Part shown: positions 39,148 through 47,721 of the stretch, in pieces
How the letters are laid out: every line of letters begins with the position of its first letter
How positions within the stretch are numbered: position 1 is the stretch's first letter
Source of the DNA: Pseudomonas chlororaphis
Lineage (GTDB): Bacteria > Pseudomonadota > Gammaproteobacteria > Pseudomonadales > Pseudomonadaceae
NCBI RefSeq assembly: GCF_001921865.1
Contig: NZ_MSCT01000004.1
Span: forward strand, 1 to 64,000
Length of the DNA: 64,000 nucleotides
Reading direction: 5' to 3'
Translations under genes and position numbers: made by a program
Notes under the pieces: generated by a model
Databases searched by the model: none
What the model saw: only the letters and a program-made list of their open reading frames with translations
What the model was told of the DNA's origin: nothing

Positions 39148-42087
39148 ATGAGCCTGCCCGCGCTTGCCGAAGTCCCAGCGATTCTCCTGCCTTTTGTCAG
39201 CCGTTCGGAGCAGTCGTTCCGTAGCGCGGTGGCGGCCCTGGAGGACGATCACGGACTGGGCGCCTGGACCGCCGAGCGCTGGGCCGGGTTCGCCCGGGTC
39301 AGCGCCGCCAGCGACTTTTTCATTGAACAGAGCCTGCGTGACCCTTTGATGTTGCTGGAGCTGGTGCGCGAGGACGAACTCGACCGCAGCTTCGGCGCGG
39401 GCGAGCTGTGTGCGCAGATCGCCGCCGCGGTGCAGCAGGCGGCCAGCGAAGACGAACTGGGGCGGATCTTGCGGCGCCAGCGCAACCGTCATCAGGTACG
39501 GATCATCTGGCGCGACCTGACGCGCCAGGCGGATCTGGTGCAGACCTGCCGCGACCTCTCGGACATGGCCGACGCCTGCATCGACCAGGCCTATCGATGG
39601 CTGTACCAGCGCCACTGCGAGCAGTTCGGCGTTCCCACCGGGCGGCGCAGCGGCGAGCCGCAGCAAATGGTCATTCTCGGCATGGGCAAGCTGGGCGCGG
39701 TCGAACTCAACCTGTCGTCCGACATCGACCTGATCTTCGCCTACCCCGAAGGCGGGGAGACGGTCGGGGTGAAACGCGCGTTGGACAACCAGGAGTTCTT
39801 CATCCGCCTGGGGCAGCGCCTGATCAAGGCGCTGGACCCGATGACCGTTGACGGTTTCGTGTTTCGCGTCGACATGCGCCTGCGGCCCTACGGCTCGGCG
39901 GGCGCCCTGGTGCTCAGCTTCAATGCGCTGGAGCAGTACTACCAGGATCAGGGGCGCGACTGGGAGCGCTACGCGATGATCAAGGCACGGGTGGTGGCGG
40001 GCGACCAGGTGGCCGGTACGCAGTTGCTCGACATGCTGCGGCCTTTTGTCTATCGGCGTTACCTGGACTTCTCGGCGATCGAAGCGCTGCGCACCATGAA
40101 GCAACTGATCCAGCAGGAAGTGCGACGCAAGGGCATGGCCGACAATATCAAACTGGGTTCCGGCGGGATTCGCGAAGTCGAGTTCATCGCCCAGGCCTTC
40201 CAGCTGATTCACGGCGGGCGCGACCTGAGCCTGCAACAGCGGCCTCTATTAAAGGTGCTGACTACCCTGGAAGGGCAGGGTTACCTGCCGCCGGCGGTGA
40301 TCGCCGAATTGCGCGAAGGCTACGAATTCCTGCGTTACACCGAGCATGCGATCCAGGCGATTGCCGACCGGCAGACGCAGATGCTCCCCGACAACCCGCA
40401 GGATCAGGCGCGCATCGCCTTCATGCTGGGGTTTGCCGACTGGGCGGCGTTCCACGAGCAATTGATGTATTGGCGCGGTCGGGTGGAATGGCATTTCCGC
40501 CAGGTGATCGCCGACCCGGACGAAGACGAAGGCAGCGAGTGCGAAGTGGTGGTCGGCGGCGAATGGCTGCCGCTGTGGGAGGAAGCCCAGGACGAAGAGG
40601 CCGCCTGCCGGCAGTTGCAGGAAGGCGGTTTCAACGACGCGCCCAAGGCGCTCAGGGCGCTGGCCGGCCTGCGTGGCAGCCCGCAATTGCGGGCCATGCA
40701 GCGTCTGGGGCGCGAGCGTCTCGATGCCTTTATTCCACGCCTGCTGGCCCAGACGGTGGAGCATGCCAACCCGGACCTGGTGCTGGAGCGCGTGTTGCCG
40801 TTGGTGGAAGCGGTCGCGCGGCGCTCGGCCTATCTGGTGCTGCTCACCGAGAACCCCGGGGCCCTGCGGCGCTTGTTGACCCTGTGCGCGGCCAGCCCGT
40901 GGATCGCCGAACAGATCACCCGCTTCCCGCTGCTGCTCGACGAATTGCTCAACGAAGGCCGGTTGTTCAAGCCGCCGTTGGCGCCGGAGCTGGCCGCCGA
41001 ATTGCGCGAACGCCTGACTCGCATCCCCGAGGACGATCTGGAGCAGCAGATGGAAGCGTTGCGCCACTTCAAGCTGGCGCACCGCCTGCGGGTGGCGGCT
41101 TCGGAAATCGCCGGCAGCCTGCCGTTGATGAAAGTCAGCGATTACCTGACCTGGCTGGCCGAGGCGATCCTCGAACAAGTGCTGGCCCTGGCCTGGCGCC
41201 AGACTGTGGCCAAGTACGGCGCGCCGCAGCGCAGCGACGGTACGGTGTGCGATCCCGGCTTCATTATTGTCGGTTATGGGAAAGTCGGCGGCCTGGAGCT
41301 CGGGCATGGTTCCGACCTGGACCTGGTGTTCATCCACGACGGCGACCCACAGGCGGAAACCGACGGGCCGAAACCGATCGACGGCGCGCAGTTCTTCACT
41401 CGCCTGGGCCAGCGGATTATTCACCTGCTGACCACCCAGACCAACTCCGGCCAGCTGTACGAAGTGGACATGCGCCTGCGACCGTCCGGGGCATCGGGAT
41501 TGCTGGTGAGTTCGCTGGGGGCGTTCGCCCGTTATCAGGAGAACGAAGCCTGGACCTGGGAGCATCAGGCGCTGGTGCGCGCACGGGTGCTGGTGGGCAG
41601 CCAGGATGTCGGCCAGGCGTTCGAGAAAGTGCGCGCGGCGGTGCTGGGCAAGGCCCGCGATTTACCCAAGCTGCAGCAGGAGGTCAGCGAGATGCGGGCC
41701 AAGATGCGCGACAACCTGGGGACCAGGGCGACCGCGGCCGGAACCGCGGCAAATGCCTTCGAGGCCTCGGCGCCGTTCGATCTCAAGCAGGACGCCGGAG
41801 GTATCGTCGACATCGAATTTATGGTGCAATACGCGGCCCTGGCGTGGTCGCAAGAGCACCCGTCATTGCTGCGCTACACCGACAATATCCGCATTCTGGA
41901 AGGTCTTGAGGACGTCGGGCTGATGCCCGCCACCGACGCCAGTCTGCTGCGCGAGGTCTACAAGGCCTATCGCTCCGCGGCTCACCGCCAGGCCTTGCAG
42001 AACGAGGCCGGGGTGATTGCCGGCGACCAGTTCGCCAGCGAGCGACGGGAGGTATTGCGGATATGGCGCGAGCTGGGGCTAAGCTAG
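39148..42087 (+). CDS. glnE: Bifunctional glutamine synthetase adenylyltransferase/deadenylase GlnE
   Basis: The 979-residue protein has two nucleotidyltransferase domains: the N-terminal deadenylylating one around residue 178 (GMGKLGAVELNLSSDIDLIF) and the C-terminal adenylylating one around 709 (GYGKVGGLELGHGSDLDLVF). It switches glutamine synthetase activity according to nitrogen status via PII. The ATG at 39148 has AAGGAT upstream. It is divergent from aceE. Confidence 0.96.
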   Translation: MSLPALAEVPAILLPFVSRSEQSFRSAVAALEDDHGLGAWTAERWAGFARVSAASDFFIEQSLRDPLMLLELVREDELDRSFGAGELCAQIAAAVQQAASEDELGRILRRQRNRHQVRIIWRDLTRQADLVQTCRDLSDMADACIDQAYRWLYQRHCEQFGVPTGRRSGEPQQMVILGMGKLGAVELNLSSDIDLIFAYPEGGETVGVKRALDNQEFFIRLGQRLIKALDPMTVDGFVFRVDMRLRPYGSAGALVLSFNALEQYYQDQGRDWERYAMIKARVVAGDQVAGTQLLDMLRPFVYRRYLDFSAIEALRTMKQLIQQEVRRKGMADNIKLGSGGIREVEFIAQAFQLIHGGRDLSLQQRPLLKVLTTLEGQGYLPPAVIAELREGYEFLRYTEHAIQAIADRQTQMLPDNPQDQARIAFMLGFADWAAFHEQLMYWRGRVEWHFRQVIADPDEDEGSECEVVVGGEWLPLWEEAQDEEAACRQLQEGGFNDAPKALRALAGLRGSPQLRAMQRLGRERLDAFIPRLLAQTVEHANPDLVLERVLPLVEAVARRSAYLVLLTENPGALRRLLTLCAASPWIAEQITRFPLLLDELLNEGRLFKPPLAPELAAELRERLTRIPEDDLEQQMEALRHFKLAHRLRVAASEIAGSLPLMKVSDYLTWLAEAILEQVLALAWRQTVAKYGAPQRSDGTVCDPGFIIVGYGKVGGLELGHGSDLDLVFIHDGDPQAETDGPKPIDGAQFFTRLGQRIIHLLTTQTNSGQLYEVDMRLRPSGASGLLVSSLGAFARYQENEAWTWEHQALVRARVLVGSQDVGQAFEKVRAAVLGKARDLPKLQQEVSEMRAKMRDNLGTRATAAGTAANAFEASAPFDLKQDAGGIVDIEFMVQYAALAWSQEHPSLLRYTDNIRILEGLEDVGLMPATDASLLREVYKAYRSAAHRQALQNEAGVIAGDQFASERREVLRIWRELGLS

Positions 42088-42107
42088 CGTTGTCACAAAA
42101 TGTACCC

Positions 42108-42129
42108 GACGAGCCGTGCGCGGCTCGTC
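42108..42129 (+). other. Inverted repeat after glnE
   Basis: GACGAGCC (42108-42115) and GGCTCGTC (42122-42129) form an 8-bp stem 20 bases after the glnE stop. There is no T-run. It may be a processing or pause structure. Confidence 0.5.
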
Positions 42130-42173
42130 CACAATGAGCTGGCGGTGAATGCCGCAGGGCTGGATTCTCGAGG

Positions 42174-42205
42174 CGGGGAGGCGTAAGCCTCCCCGGTTCG
42201 TTTTT
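42174..42205 (+). terminator. Terminator-like hairpin directly before waaF
   Basis: CGGGGAGGC (42174-42182), loop GTAA, GCCTCCCCG (42187-42195), then GTTCGTTTTT. This is a strong intrinsic-terminator shape ending 10 bases before the waaF ATG. It either ends glnE transcription, with waaF using a promoter I cannot see, or acts as an attenuator in the waaF leader. Confidence 0.75.
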
Positions 42206-42214
42206 GGAAACCAC

Positions 42215-43249
42215 ATGAATATTCTGATCGTTGGGCCCAGTTGGGTCGGTGACATGGTGATGGCGCAGACACTCTTCCAGTGTCTGAAACAGCGCCATCC
42301 TCAATGCGAGATCGACGTGCTGGCCCCCGAGTGGAGCCGGCCGATCCTGGAGCGCATGCCGCAGGTGCGCCAGGCCTTGAGCTTTCCGCTCGGCCACGGC
42401 GTGCTGGAGCTGGCGACCCGCCGGCGCATCGGCAAATCCCTGGTCGGCCAGTACGACCAGGCCATCCTGTTGCCCAATTCGCTGAAATCGGCGCTGGTGC
42501 CGTTCTTTGCCGGTATCCCGAAACGTACCGGCTGGCGCGGCGAGTTCCGCTACGGCCTGCTCAACGACGTGCGTACGCTCGACAAGGAGCGTTATCCGTT
42601 GATGATCGAGCGCTTCATGGCGCTGGCCTACGAGCCAGGCGCCGAACTGCCCAAGCCCTATCCGCGCCCGGACCTGCGGATCGACCCGCAGAGCCGCGAC
42701 GCCGCCCTGGCCAAGTTCGACCTGACGCTGGATCGGCCGGTGCTGGCGCTGTGCCCGGGGGCCGAGTTCGGCGAGGCCAAGCGCTGGCCGTCCGAGCATT
42801 ACGCCAAGGTCGCCGAACTGAAGATTCGCGAAGGCTGGCAGGTCTGGCTGTTCGGCTCGAAGAACGATCACGTGGTCGGCGAAGACATTCGCGCCCGGCT
42901 GATTCCAGGGCTGCGCGAGGAGTCGGTGAACCTCTGCGGCGGCACCTCCCTGGCCGAGGCCATCGACTTGCTGGCCTGCGCCGACTCGGTGGTGTCCAAC
43001 GACTCCGGGCTGATGCACGTGGCGGCGGCGCTGAATCGCCCGCTGGTGGCGGTGTACGGCTCGACGTCGCCGGGCTTCACCCCGCCGCTGGCCGACAAGG
43101 TCGAAGTGGTGCGCCTGGGCCTCGAGTGCAGTCCGTGCTTCGACCGTACCTGCCGTTTCGGCCACTACAACTGCCTGCGCCAGTTGCTGCCCGACTCGGT
43201 GGGCGAAGCCTTGCAGCGGTTGCAGGGCACCGCGGTCGAGGTCCGGTAA
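42215..43249 (+). CDS. waaF: ADP-heptose:LPS heptosyltransferase II
   Basis: The 344-residue GT9 enzyme starts MNILIVGPSWVGDMVMAQ and has ADP-heptose binding segments ALCPGAEFGEAKRWP and VVSNDSGLMHVAAALNRP. It adds the second heptose to the LPS inner core. The ATG at 42215 is preceded by GGAAA. It is the first gene of the LPS locus; waaC follows with no gap. Confidence 0.96.
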   Translation: MNILIVGPSWVGDMVMAQTLFQCLKQRHPQCEIDVLAPEWSRPILERMPQVRQALSFPLGHGVLELATRRRIGKSLVGQYDQAILLPNSLKSALVPFFAGIPKRTGWRGEFRYGLLNDVRTLDKERYPLMIERFMALAYEPGAELPKPYPRPDLRIDPQSRDAALAKFDLTLDRPVLALCPGAEFGEAKRWPSEHYAKVAELKIREGWQVWLFGSKNDHVVGEDIRARLIPGLREESVNLCGGTSLAEAIDLLACADSVVSNDSGLMHVAAALNRPLVAVYGSTSPGFTPPLADKVEVVRLGLECSPCFDRTCRFGHYNCLRQLLPDSVGEALQRLQGTAVEVR

Positions 43250-44311
43250 GTGCGGGTACTGTTGATCAAGACCTCTTCCCTGGGCGATGTGATCCATGCG
43301 CTGCCGGCGTTGACCGACGCGGCGCGGGCGATCCCGGGGATCAAGTTCGACTGGGTGGTCGAGGAAGGTTTCGCGGAGATCCCGACCTGGCACCCGGTCG
43401 TCGACAAAGTGATTCCGGTGGCGATCCGGCGCTGGCGCAAGGATATCTGGCAAACCATCAAGAGCGGCGAGTGGCGGCGCTTCAAGCAGAGCGTGCGCGC
43501 GACTCAATATGACCTGGTGATCGACGCCCAGGGCTTGCTGAAAAGCGCCTGGCTGACGCGCTACGTCAAGGCGCCGGTGGCCGGCCTGGACAAGCAGTCG
43601 GCGCGTGAGCCGCTGGCGGCGCATTTCTATTCGCGGCGCCTGGCCGTTGCCCGTGGCCAGCATGCGGTGGAGCGGGTGCGCCAGCTTTTCGCCGTGGCGC
43701 TGGGCTACGACCTGCCCCAGGGCCTGGGCGATTACGGCCTGAGCGTCGAAAAGCTGATCGAGTTGCCGCGGCCCAAGCCGTTCGTACTGTTTCTGCACGG
43801 CACCACCTGGGACACCAAGCACTGGCCGGAAGCCTACTGGCGCGAGCTGGCTGAGCGCATGGGGCAACTGGGCGTCGACGTCCGGCTACCCTGGGGCAAC
43901 CCGGCGGAAAAGGCCCGCGCCGAACGTATCGCCAAAGGCCTGGGCAACGCCACGGTGCTGCCCAAGTTGAACCTGGCGGGCGTCGCCAAGGTGCTGGCGC
44001 AAGCCCAGGCCTGTGTCGCCGTGGATACCGGGCTGGGGCATCTCGCCGCGGCGCTGGACGTGCCGACCATTTCCCTGTTCGGCCCGACCAACCCGGGCCT
44101 GACCGGTGCCTACGGCAAGGTGCAGATCCATGTGGGCAGCGATTTCCCCTGCGCCCCGTGCCTGCAGAAAAAATGCACCTATCAACCGACTGCCGAAGAT
44201 CAGCGGCGGTTTGACCTGAAACGCGAGTGGCCGCTGTGCTTCACGCGCCTGAACCCTGAACGTGTCGCCAGCCGGCTGAGCAGGTTGTTACTGGCTGAGG
44301 AGCTGCGCTGA
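43250..44311 (+). CDS. waaC: LPS heptosyltransferase I
   Basis: The 353-residue GT9 enzyme begins MRVLLIKTSSLGDVIHALPALTDA, the WaaC signature, with FLHGTTWDTKHWPEAYW and VDTGLGHLAAALDVPT. It adds the first heptose to Kdo at the inner membrane. It uses a GTG start at 43250 directly after the waaF stop, with GAGG upstream. The waaG ATG overlaps its stop (TGATG). Confidence 0.96.
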   Translation: MRVLLIKTSSLGDVIHALPALTDAARAIPGIKFDWVVEEGFAEIPTWHPVVDKVIPVAIRRWRKDIWQTIKSGEWRRFKQSVRATQYDLVIDAQGLLKSAWLTRYVKAPVAGLDKQSAREPLAAHFYSRRLAVARGQHAVERVRQLFAVALGYDLPQGLGDYGLSVEKLIELPRPKPFVLFLHGTTWDTKHWPEAYWRELAERMGQLGVDVRLPWGNPAEKARAERIAKGLGNATVLPKLNLAGVAKVLAQAQACVAVDTGLGHLAAALDVPTISLFGPTNPGLTGAYGKVQIHVGSDFPCAPCLQKKCTYQPTAEDQRRFDLKREWPLCFTRLNPERVASRLSRLLLAEELR

Positions 44312-45432
44312 TGCAATTGGCTTTTGTACTTTATAAATACTTCCCGTTCGGCGGCCTGCAACGGGACTTCATGCGTATTGCCCTGGAGTGCCAGCAGCGC
44401 GGGCATCAGATCCGTGTCTACACGTTGATCTGGGAAGGCGACGTGCCGCCGGGCTTCGAGGTGCTGGTGGCGCCGGTCAAGGCGTTCTTCAACCATCACC
44501 GTAACGAGAAGCTCAGCGCCTGGATGGAGGCCGACCTGGCCAAGCGTCCGGTGGACCGCCTGATCGGTTTCAACAAGATGCCCGGGCTGGACGTGTACTA
44601 CGCCGCCGACGGCTGCTTCGAGGACAAGGCGCAGAACCTGCGCCATTCGCTGTACCGCCGCTGGGGCCGCTACCGGCACTTCGCCGAGTATGAGCGGGCG
44701 GTGTTCGCCCGCGACGCGAAGACCCAGGTGTTGATGATTTCCGAGGTCCAGCAGCCGCTGTTCATCAAGCATTACGACACCCCGGTGGAGCGCTTCCATC
44801 TGTTGCCGCCGGGGATCGCCCAGGACCGTCGCGCGCCGCCCAACGCCGCCGAGATCCGCGCCGAGTTCCGCCGCGAGTTCGCCCTGAAGGACGACGACTT
44901 GCTGCTGGTGCAGATCGGTTCGGGCTTCAAGACCAAGGGTGTGGATCGCAGCCTCAAGGCGGTGGCCGCGTTGCCGCCGGAGTTGCGCAAACGCACCCGG
45001 CTATTTGTAATTGGCCAGGACGACCCCAAAGTATTCCAATTGCAGAGCGCGGCATTGGGCCTGGGCGAGAACGTGCAGTTCCTCAAGGGGCGCAGCGATA
45101 TCCCGCGTTTCCTGTTGGGCGCCGACCTGTTGATTCACCCGGCGTACAACGAAAACACCGGCACCGTGCTGTTGGAAGCGCTGGTCGCCGGCTTGCCGGT
45201 GCTGGTCAGCGCGGTCTGCGGTTATGCCCATTACATCGCCGAGGCCGACAGCGGCCTGGTGCTGGACGAACCACTGGAGCAGGGACAGCTCAATCAGTAT
45301 CTGAACACCATGTTGACCGACGACGCTGCACGCGCGACCTGGAGCCGAAACGGCCTGGCGTTCGCCGAGACGGCCGACCTCTATAGCATGCCGCAGCACG
45401 CTGCGGATGTGATTCTGGCGGAGCAACACTGA
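44311..45432 (+). CDS. waaG: LPS core glycosyltransferase WaaG
   Basis: The 373-residue GT4 enzyme starts MQLAFVLYKYFPFGGLQRDFMR, as in WaaG, with the donor-site segment HPAYNENTGTVLLEALVAG. It transfers the first outer-core sugar onto heptose II; in Pseudomonas the sugar is galactosamine rather than glucose. Both ends overlap neighbours by one base (TGATG), indicating coupled translation with waaC and waaP. Confidence 0.95.
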   Translation: MQLAFVLYKYFPFGGLQRDFMRIALECQQRGHQIRVYTLIWEGDVPPGFEVLVAPVKAFFNHHRNEKLSAWMEADLAKRPVDRLIGFNKMPGLDVYYAADGCFEDKAQNLRHSLYRRWGRYRHFAEYERAVFARDAKTQVLMISEVQQPLFIKHYDTPVERFHLLPPGIAQDRRAPPNAAEIRAEFRREFALKDDDLLLVQIGSGFKTKGVDRSLKAVAALPPELRKRTRLFVIGQDDPKVFQLQSAALGLGENVQFLKGRSDIPRFLLGADLLIHPAYNENTGTVLLEALVAGLPVLVSAVCGYAHYIAEADSGLVLDEPLEQGQLNQYLNTMLTDDAARATWSRNGLAFAETADLYSMPQHAADVILAEQH

Positions 45433-46238
45433 TGAAGCTGATTCTTGCCGAACCGTTCAAGACCCTCTGGGCCGGAGGCGATGCGTTCGCCGAAGTCGAG
45501 CGTCTGGACGGCCAGGTCTACCGGGAGCTGGAAGCCCGCCGTACCTTGCGTACGGAGGTCGCCGGCGAAGGGTTCTTCGTAAAGATTCACCGTGGCATTG
45601 GCTGGGGCGAGATCTTCAAGAACCTGCTCACCGCCAAGCTGCCGGTGCTCGGCGCGGGCCAGGAATGGCAGGCCATCCAGCGCCTGCAGGAAGTCGGCGT
45701 GCCGACCATGACCGCCGTGGCTTACGGCGAGCGGGGCAGCAACCCGGCCAACCAGCATTCGTTCATCGTCACCGAAGAGTTGGCGCCGACCATCAGCCTT
45801 GAAGACTTCAGCATCGACTGGGTCAAGCAGCCGCCGCAGCCCGCACTCAAGCGCGCGCTGATCGCCGAAGTGGCGCGGATGACCGGGATGATGCACCGCG
45901 CCGGGGTCAACCATCGTGACTGCTACATCTGCCATTTCCTGCTGCACACCGACAAACCGGTCACGGCCGATGACTTCAAGCTCTCGGTGATCGACCTGCA
46001 CCGCGCCCAGACCCGCCCGGCCATCACCCGGCGCTGGCGCGACAAGGACCTGGCGGCGCTGTATTTCTCGGCCCTGGATATCGGCCTGACGCGGCGCGAC
46101 AAATTGCGCTTCCTCAAGGGCTATTTCCAGCAGCCGCTGCGCCAGATCCTGCGCGACGAGGCGACCCTGCTGGCCTGGCTGGAGGGCAAGGCCAATAAAC
46201 TCTATGCACGCAAACAGCGATACGGAGATGCGCTCTGA
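45432..46238 (+). CDS. waaP: LPS core heptose kinase WaaP
   Basis: The 268-residue eukaryotic-like kinase has the ATP-binding Lys51 (GFFVKIHRG) and the catalytic HRD at 161-163 (VNHRDCYICHFLL). It phosphorylates heptose I; in P. aeruginosa the gene is essential. It is coupled to waaG upstream (TGATG) and to the next kinase-fold gene downstream (TGATG). Confidence 0.95.
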   Translation: MKLILAEPFKTLWAGGDAFAEVERLDGQVYRELEARRTLRTEVAGEGFFVKIHRGIGWGEIFKNLLTAKLPVLGAGQEWQAIQRLQEVGVPTMTAVAYGERGSNPANQHSFIVTEELAPTISLEDFSIDWVKQPPQPALKRALIAEVARMTGMMHRAGVNHRDCYICHFLLHTDKPVTADDFKLSVIDLHRAQTRPAITRRWRDKDLAALYFSALDIGLTRRDKLRFLKGYFQQPLRQILRDEATLLAWLEGKANKLYARKQRYGDAL

Positions 46239-46972
46239 TGGCGGGTTGGAACCTCGAGCCCGGGTATTCGGAGCTGGCGCAGGACTTCGGCAGCCTGGAG
46301 GCGGTGTTCGCCCTCGAGGGTGAACACCTGACCCGCGATCCGCTGTCGGAAGTCATCCGGGTCGAACGCAATGGCATCAACTATTACGTCAAGCGTTACA
46401 CCGGCGCCGGCAAGAACCTGCGGCGCTACCTGGGCAAGCCGCGGGTCAAATCCGAGTGGCAGAACCTCAAGCGTTTCGCCAAGTGGGGCATTCCCACGGC
46501 AGAAGTGGTGGCCTGGGGGCTGGAGCGCCGCGGCCTGGCTTACGACCGTGGGGCGCTGATCACTCGCGAACTGCCGCACACCGAGGACCTGGCGATCCTG
46601 GCCGAGCGCAACGACCCGTTGCTGGCCGACCGGGCCTGGGTCGAGCGGGTCAGCCAACAGCTGGCGCGCTGCACGCGGATCATGCATGACCACCGTTTCA
46701 CCCATAACGACCTGAAGTGGCGCAACCTGCTGATCGACGACGATGCCCGGCTGTACCTGATCGATTGCCCGAACGGCGATTTCTGGCGCGGTTTCTGGCT
46801 CAAGTACCGGATCACCAAGGACCTGGCGTGCCTGGACAAGGTGGCCAAGTATCATCTGTCGGCTACCCAGCGCCTGCGCTTCTATTTGCAGTACCGCCAG
46901 CGCAACCGGTTGAATGCCGCGGACAAGCAGCGCATCCGGCATGTGGTGAGATTTTTCGAGGGACGCGAATGA
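46238..46972 (+). CDS. WaaP-related LPS core kinase (second kinase-fold gene)
   Basis: The 244-residue protein is of the Kdo/WaaP kinase family, with NYYVKRYTG as probable ATP lysine segment and an intact catalytic loop FTHNDLKWRNLLI followed by YLIDCPNGD in the metal-binding position. It should phosphorylate a core sugar, possibly heptose II, and corresponds in position to PA5008. Coupled on both sides (TGATG, ATGA). Confidence 0.88.
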   Translation: MAGWNLEPGYSELAQDFGSLEAVFALEGEHLTRDPLSEVIRVERNGINYYVKRYTGAGKNLRRYLGKPRVKSEWQNLKRFAKWGIPTAEVVAWGLERRGLAYDRGALITRELPHTEDLAILAERNDPLLADRAWVERVSQQLARCTRIMHDHRFTHNDLKWRNLLIDDDARLYLIDCPNGDFWRGFWLKYRITKDLACLDKVAKYHLSATQRLRFYLQYRQRNRLNAADKQRIRHVVRFFEGRE

Positions 46973-47721
46973 CTGACTATCTGGCGGCCGAGGACCGTGC
47001 GCTGCTGGAGCGCCACGGCCTCGCCAGCTTCGACGCCCTGTGGGCCAAGCAGCTCGACGCGGTGGACGAACCCAACACCGCGGGCGGGGGTTGGAGCAGC
47101 GTGTATCGCCTCGACCTGGAAGGCCACGGTTATTACCTCAAGCGCCAGAGCAATTACCTGACGCGCACCCTGCACCGGCCTTTCGGTGAGCCGACCTTCG
47201 CCCGTGAGTTCCGCAATATCAGTCGCTACCGGCAGTTGGGGATCCCGGCCTTGCAGGCGGTGTTCTTCGGTGAGCGCAAGGTGGCGGGGGAAACCCGGGC
47301 GATCCTGCTGACCCGGGCCCTGGACGGCTGGAACGACCTGGACTCGCTGCTGCAGCAGTGGAGCCAGCTCAGCGAGGCCCAGCATGCGGCGATCCTGCGC
47401 GCCTGCGGCCTGTTGGCGCGGCAACTGCACGGGCTGCGCCAGGTGCATGGCTGTTTCTATCCCAAGCATATTTTCCTGCGGGCCACCGGCGACGGTTACC
47501 AGGCGCAATTGATCGACCTGGAAAAGACCCGTCCGTTGTTGTTCGGCCAGCGCGACCGGGTCAAGGACCTGGAGCCGCTGTTGCGCCGCGCCCCGGCCTG
47601 GGGCGAGGACGATGTGCGGGCGTTGCTCGCCACTTACCTTGAACAGCCGCGGGACAGCACGCTGGTCGATGCCTGGCTGGACCGCCTGAGCGCGCGTCGC
47701 AGCCATAAGGAGACCCGCTGA
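46969..47721 (+). CDS. Kinase-fold LPS core protein, catalytic Asp replaced (third)
   Basis: The 250-residue protein has the WaaP-family fold (YYLKRQSNYLTRT with a candidate ATP lysine, FARE helix, LIDLEKTR as metal segment), but its catalytic loop reads VHGCFYPKHIFL (His160-Gly161-Cys162). Aligned on the Cys and His that it shares with WaaP, it has Gly where HRD has Asp. It may be a pseudokinase or scaffold for its neighbours. Position corresponds to PA5007. The ATG at 46969 overlaps the previous stop (ATGA). Confidence 0.85.
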   Translation: MTDYLAAEDRALLERHGLASFDALWAKQLDAVDEPNTAGGGWSSVYRLDLEGHGYYLKRQSNYLTRTLHRPFGEPTFAREFRNISRYRQLGIPALQAVFFGERKVAGETRAILLTRALDGWNDLDSLLQQWSQLSEAQHAAILRACGLLARQLHGLRQVHGCFYPKHIFLRATGDGYQAQLIDLEKTRPLLFGQRDRVKDLEPLLRRAPAWGEDDVRALLATYLEQPRDSTLVDAWLDRLSARRSHKETR

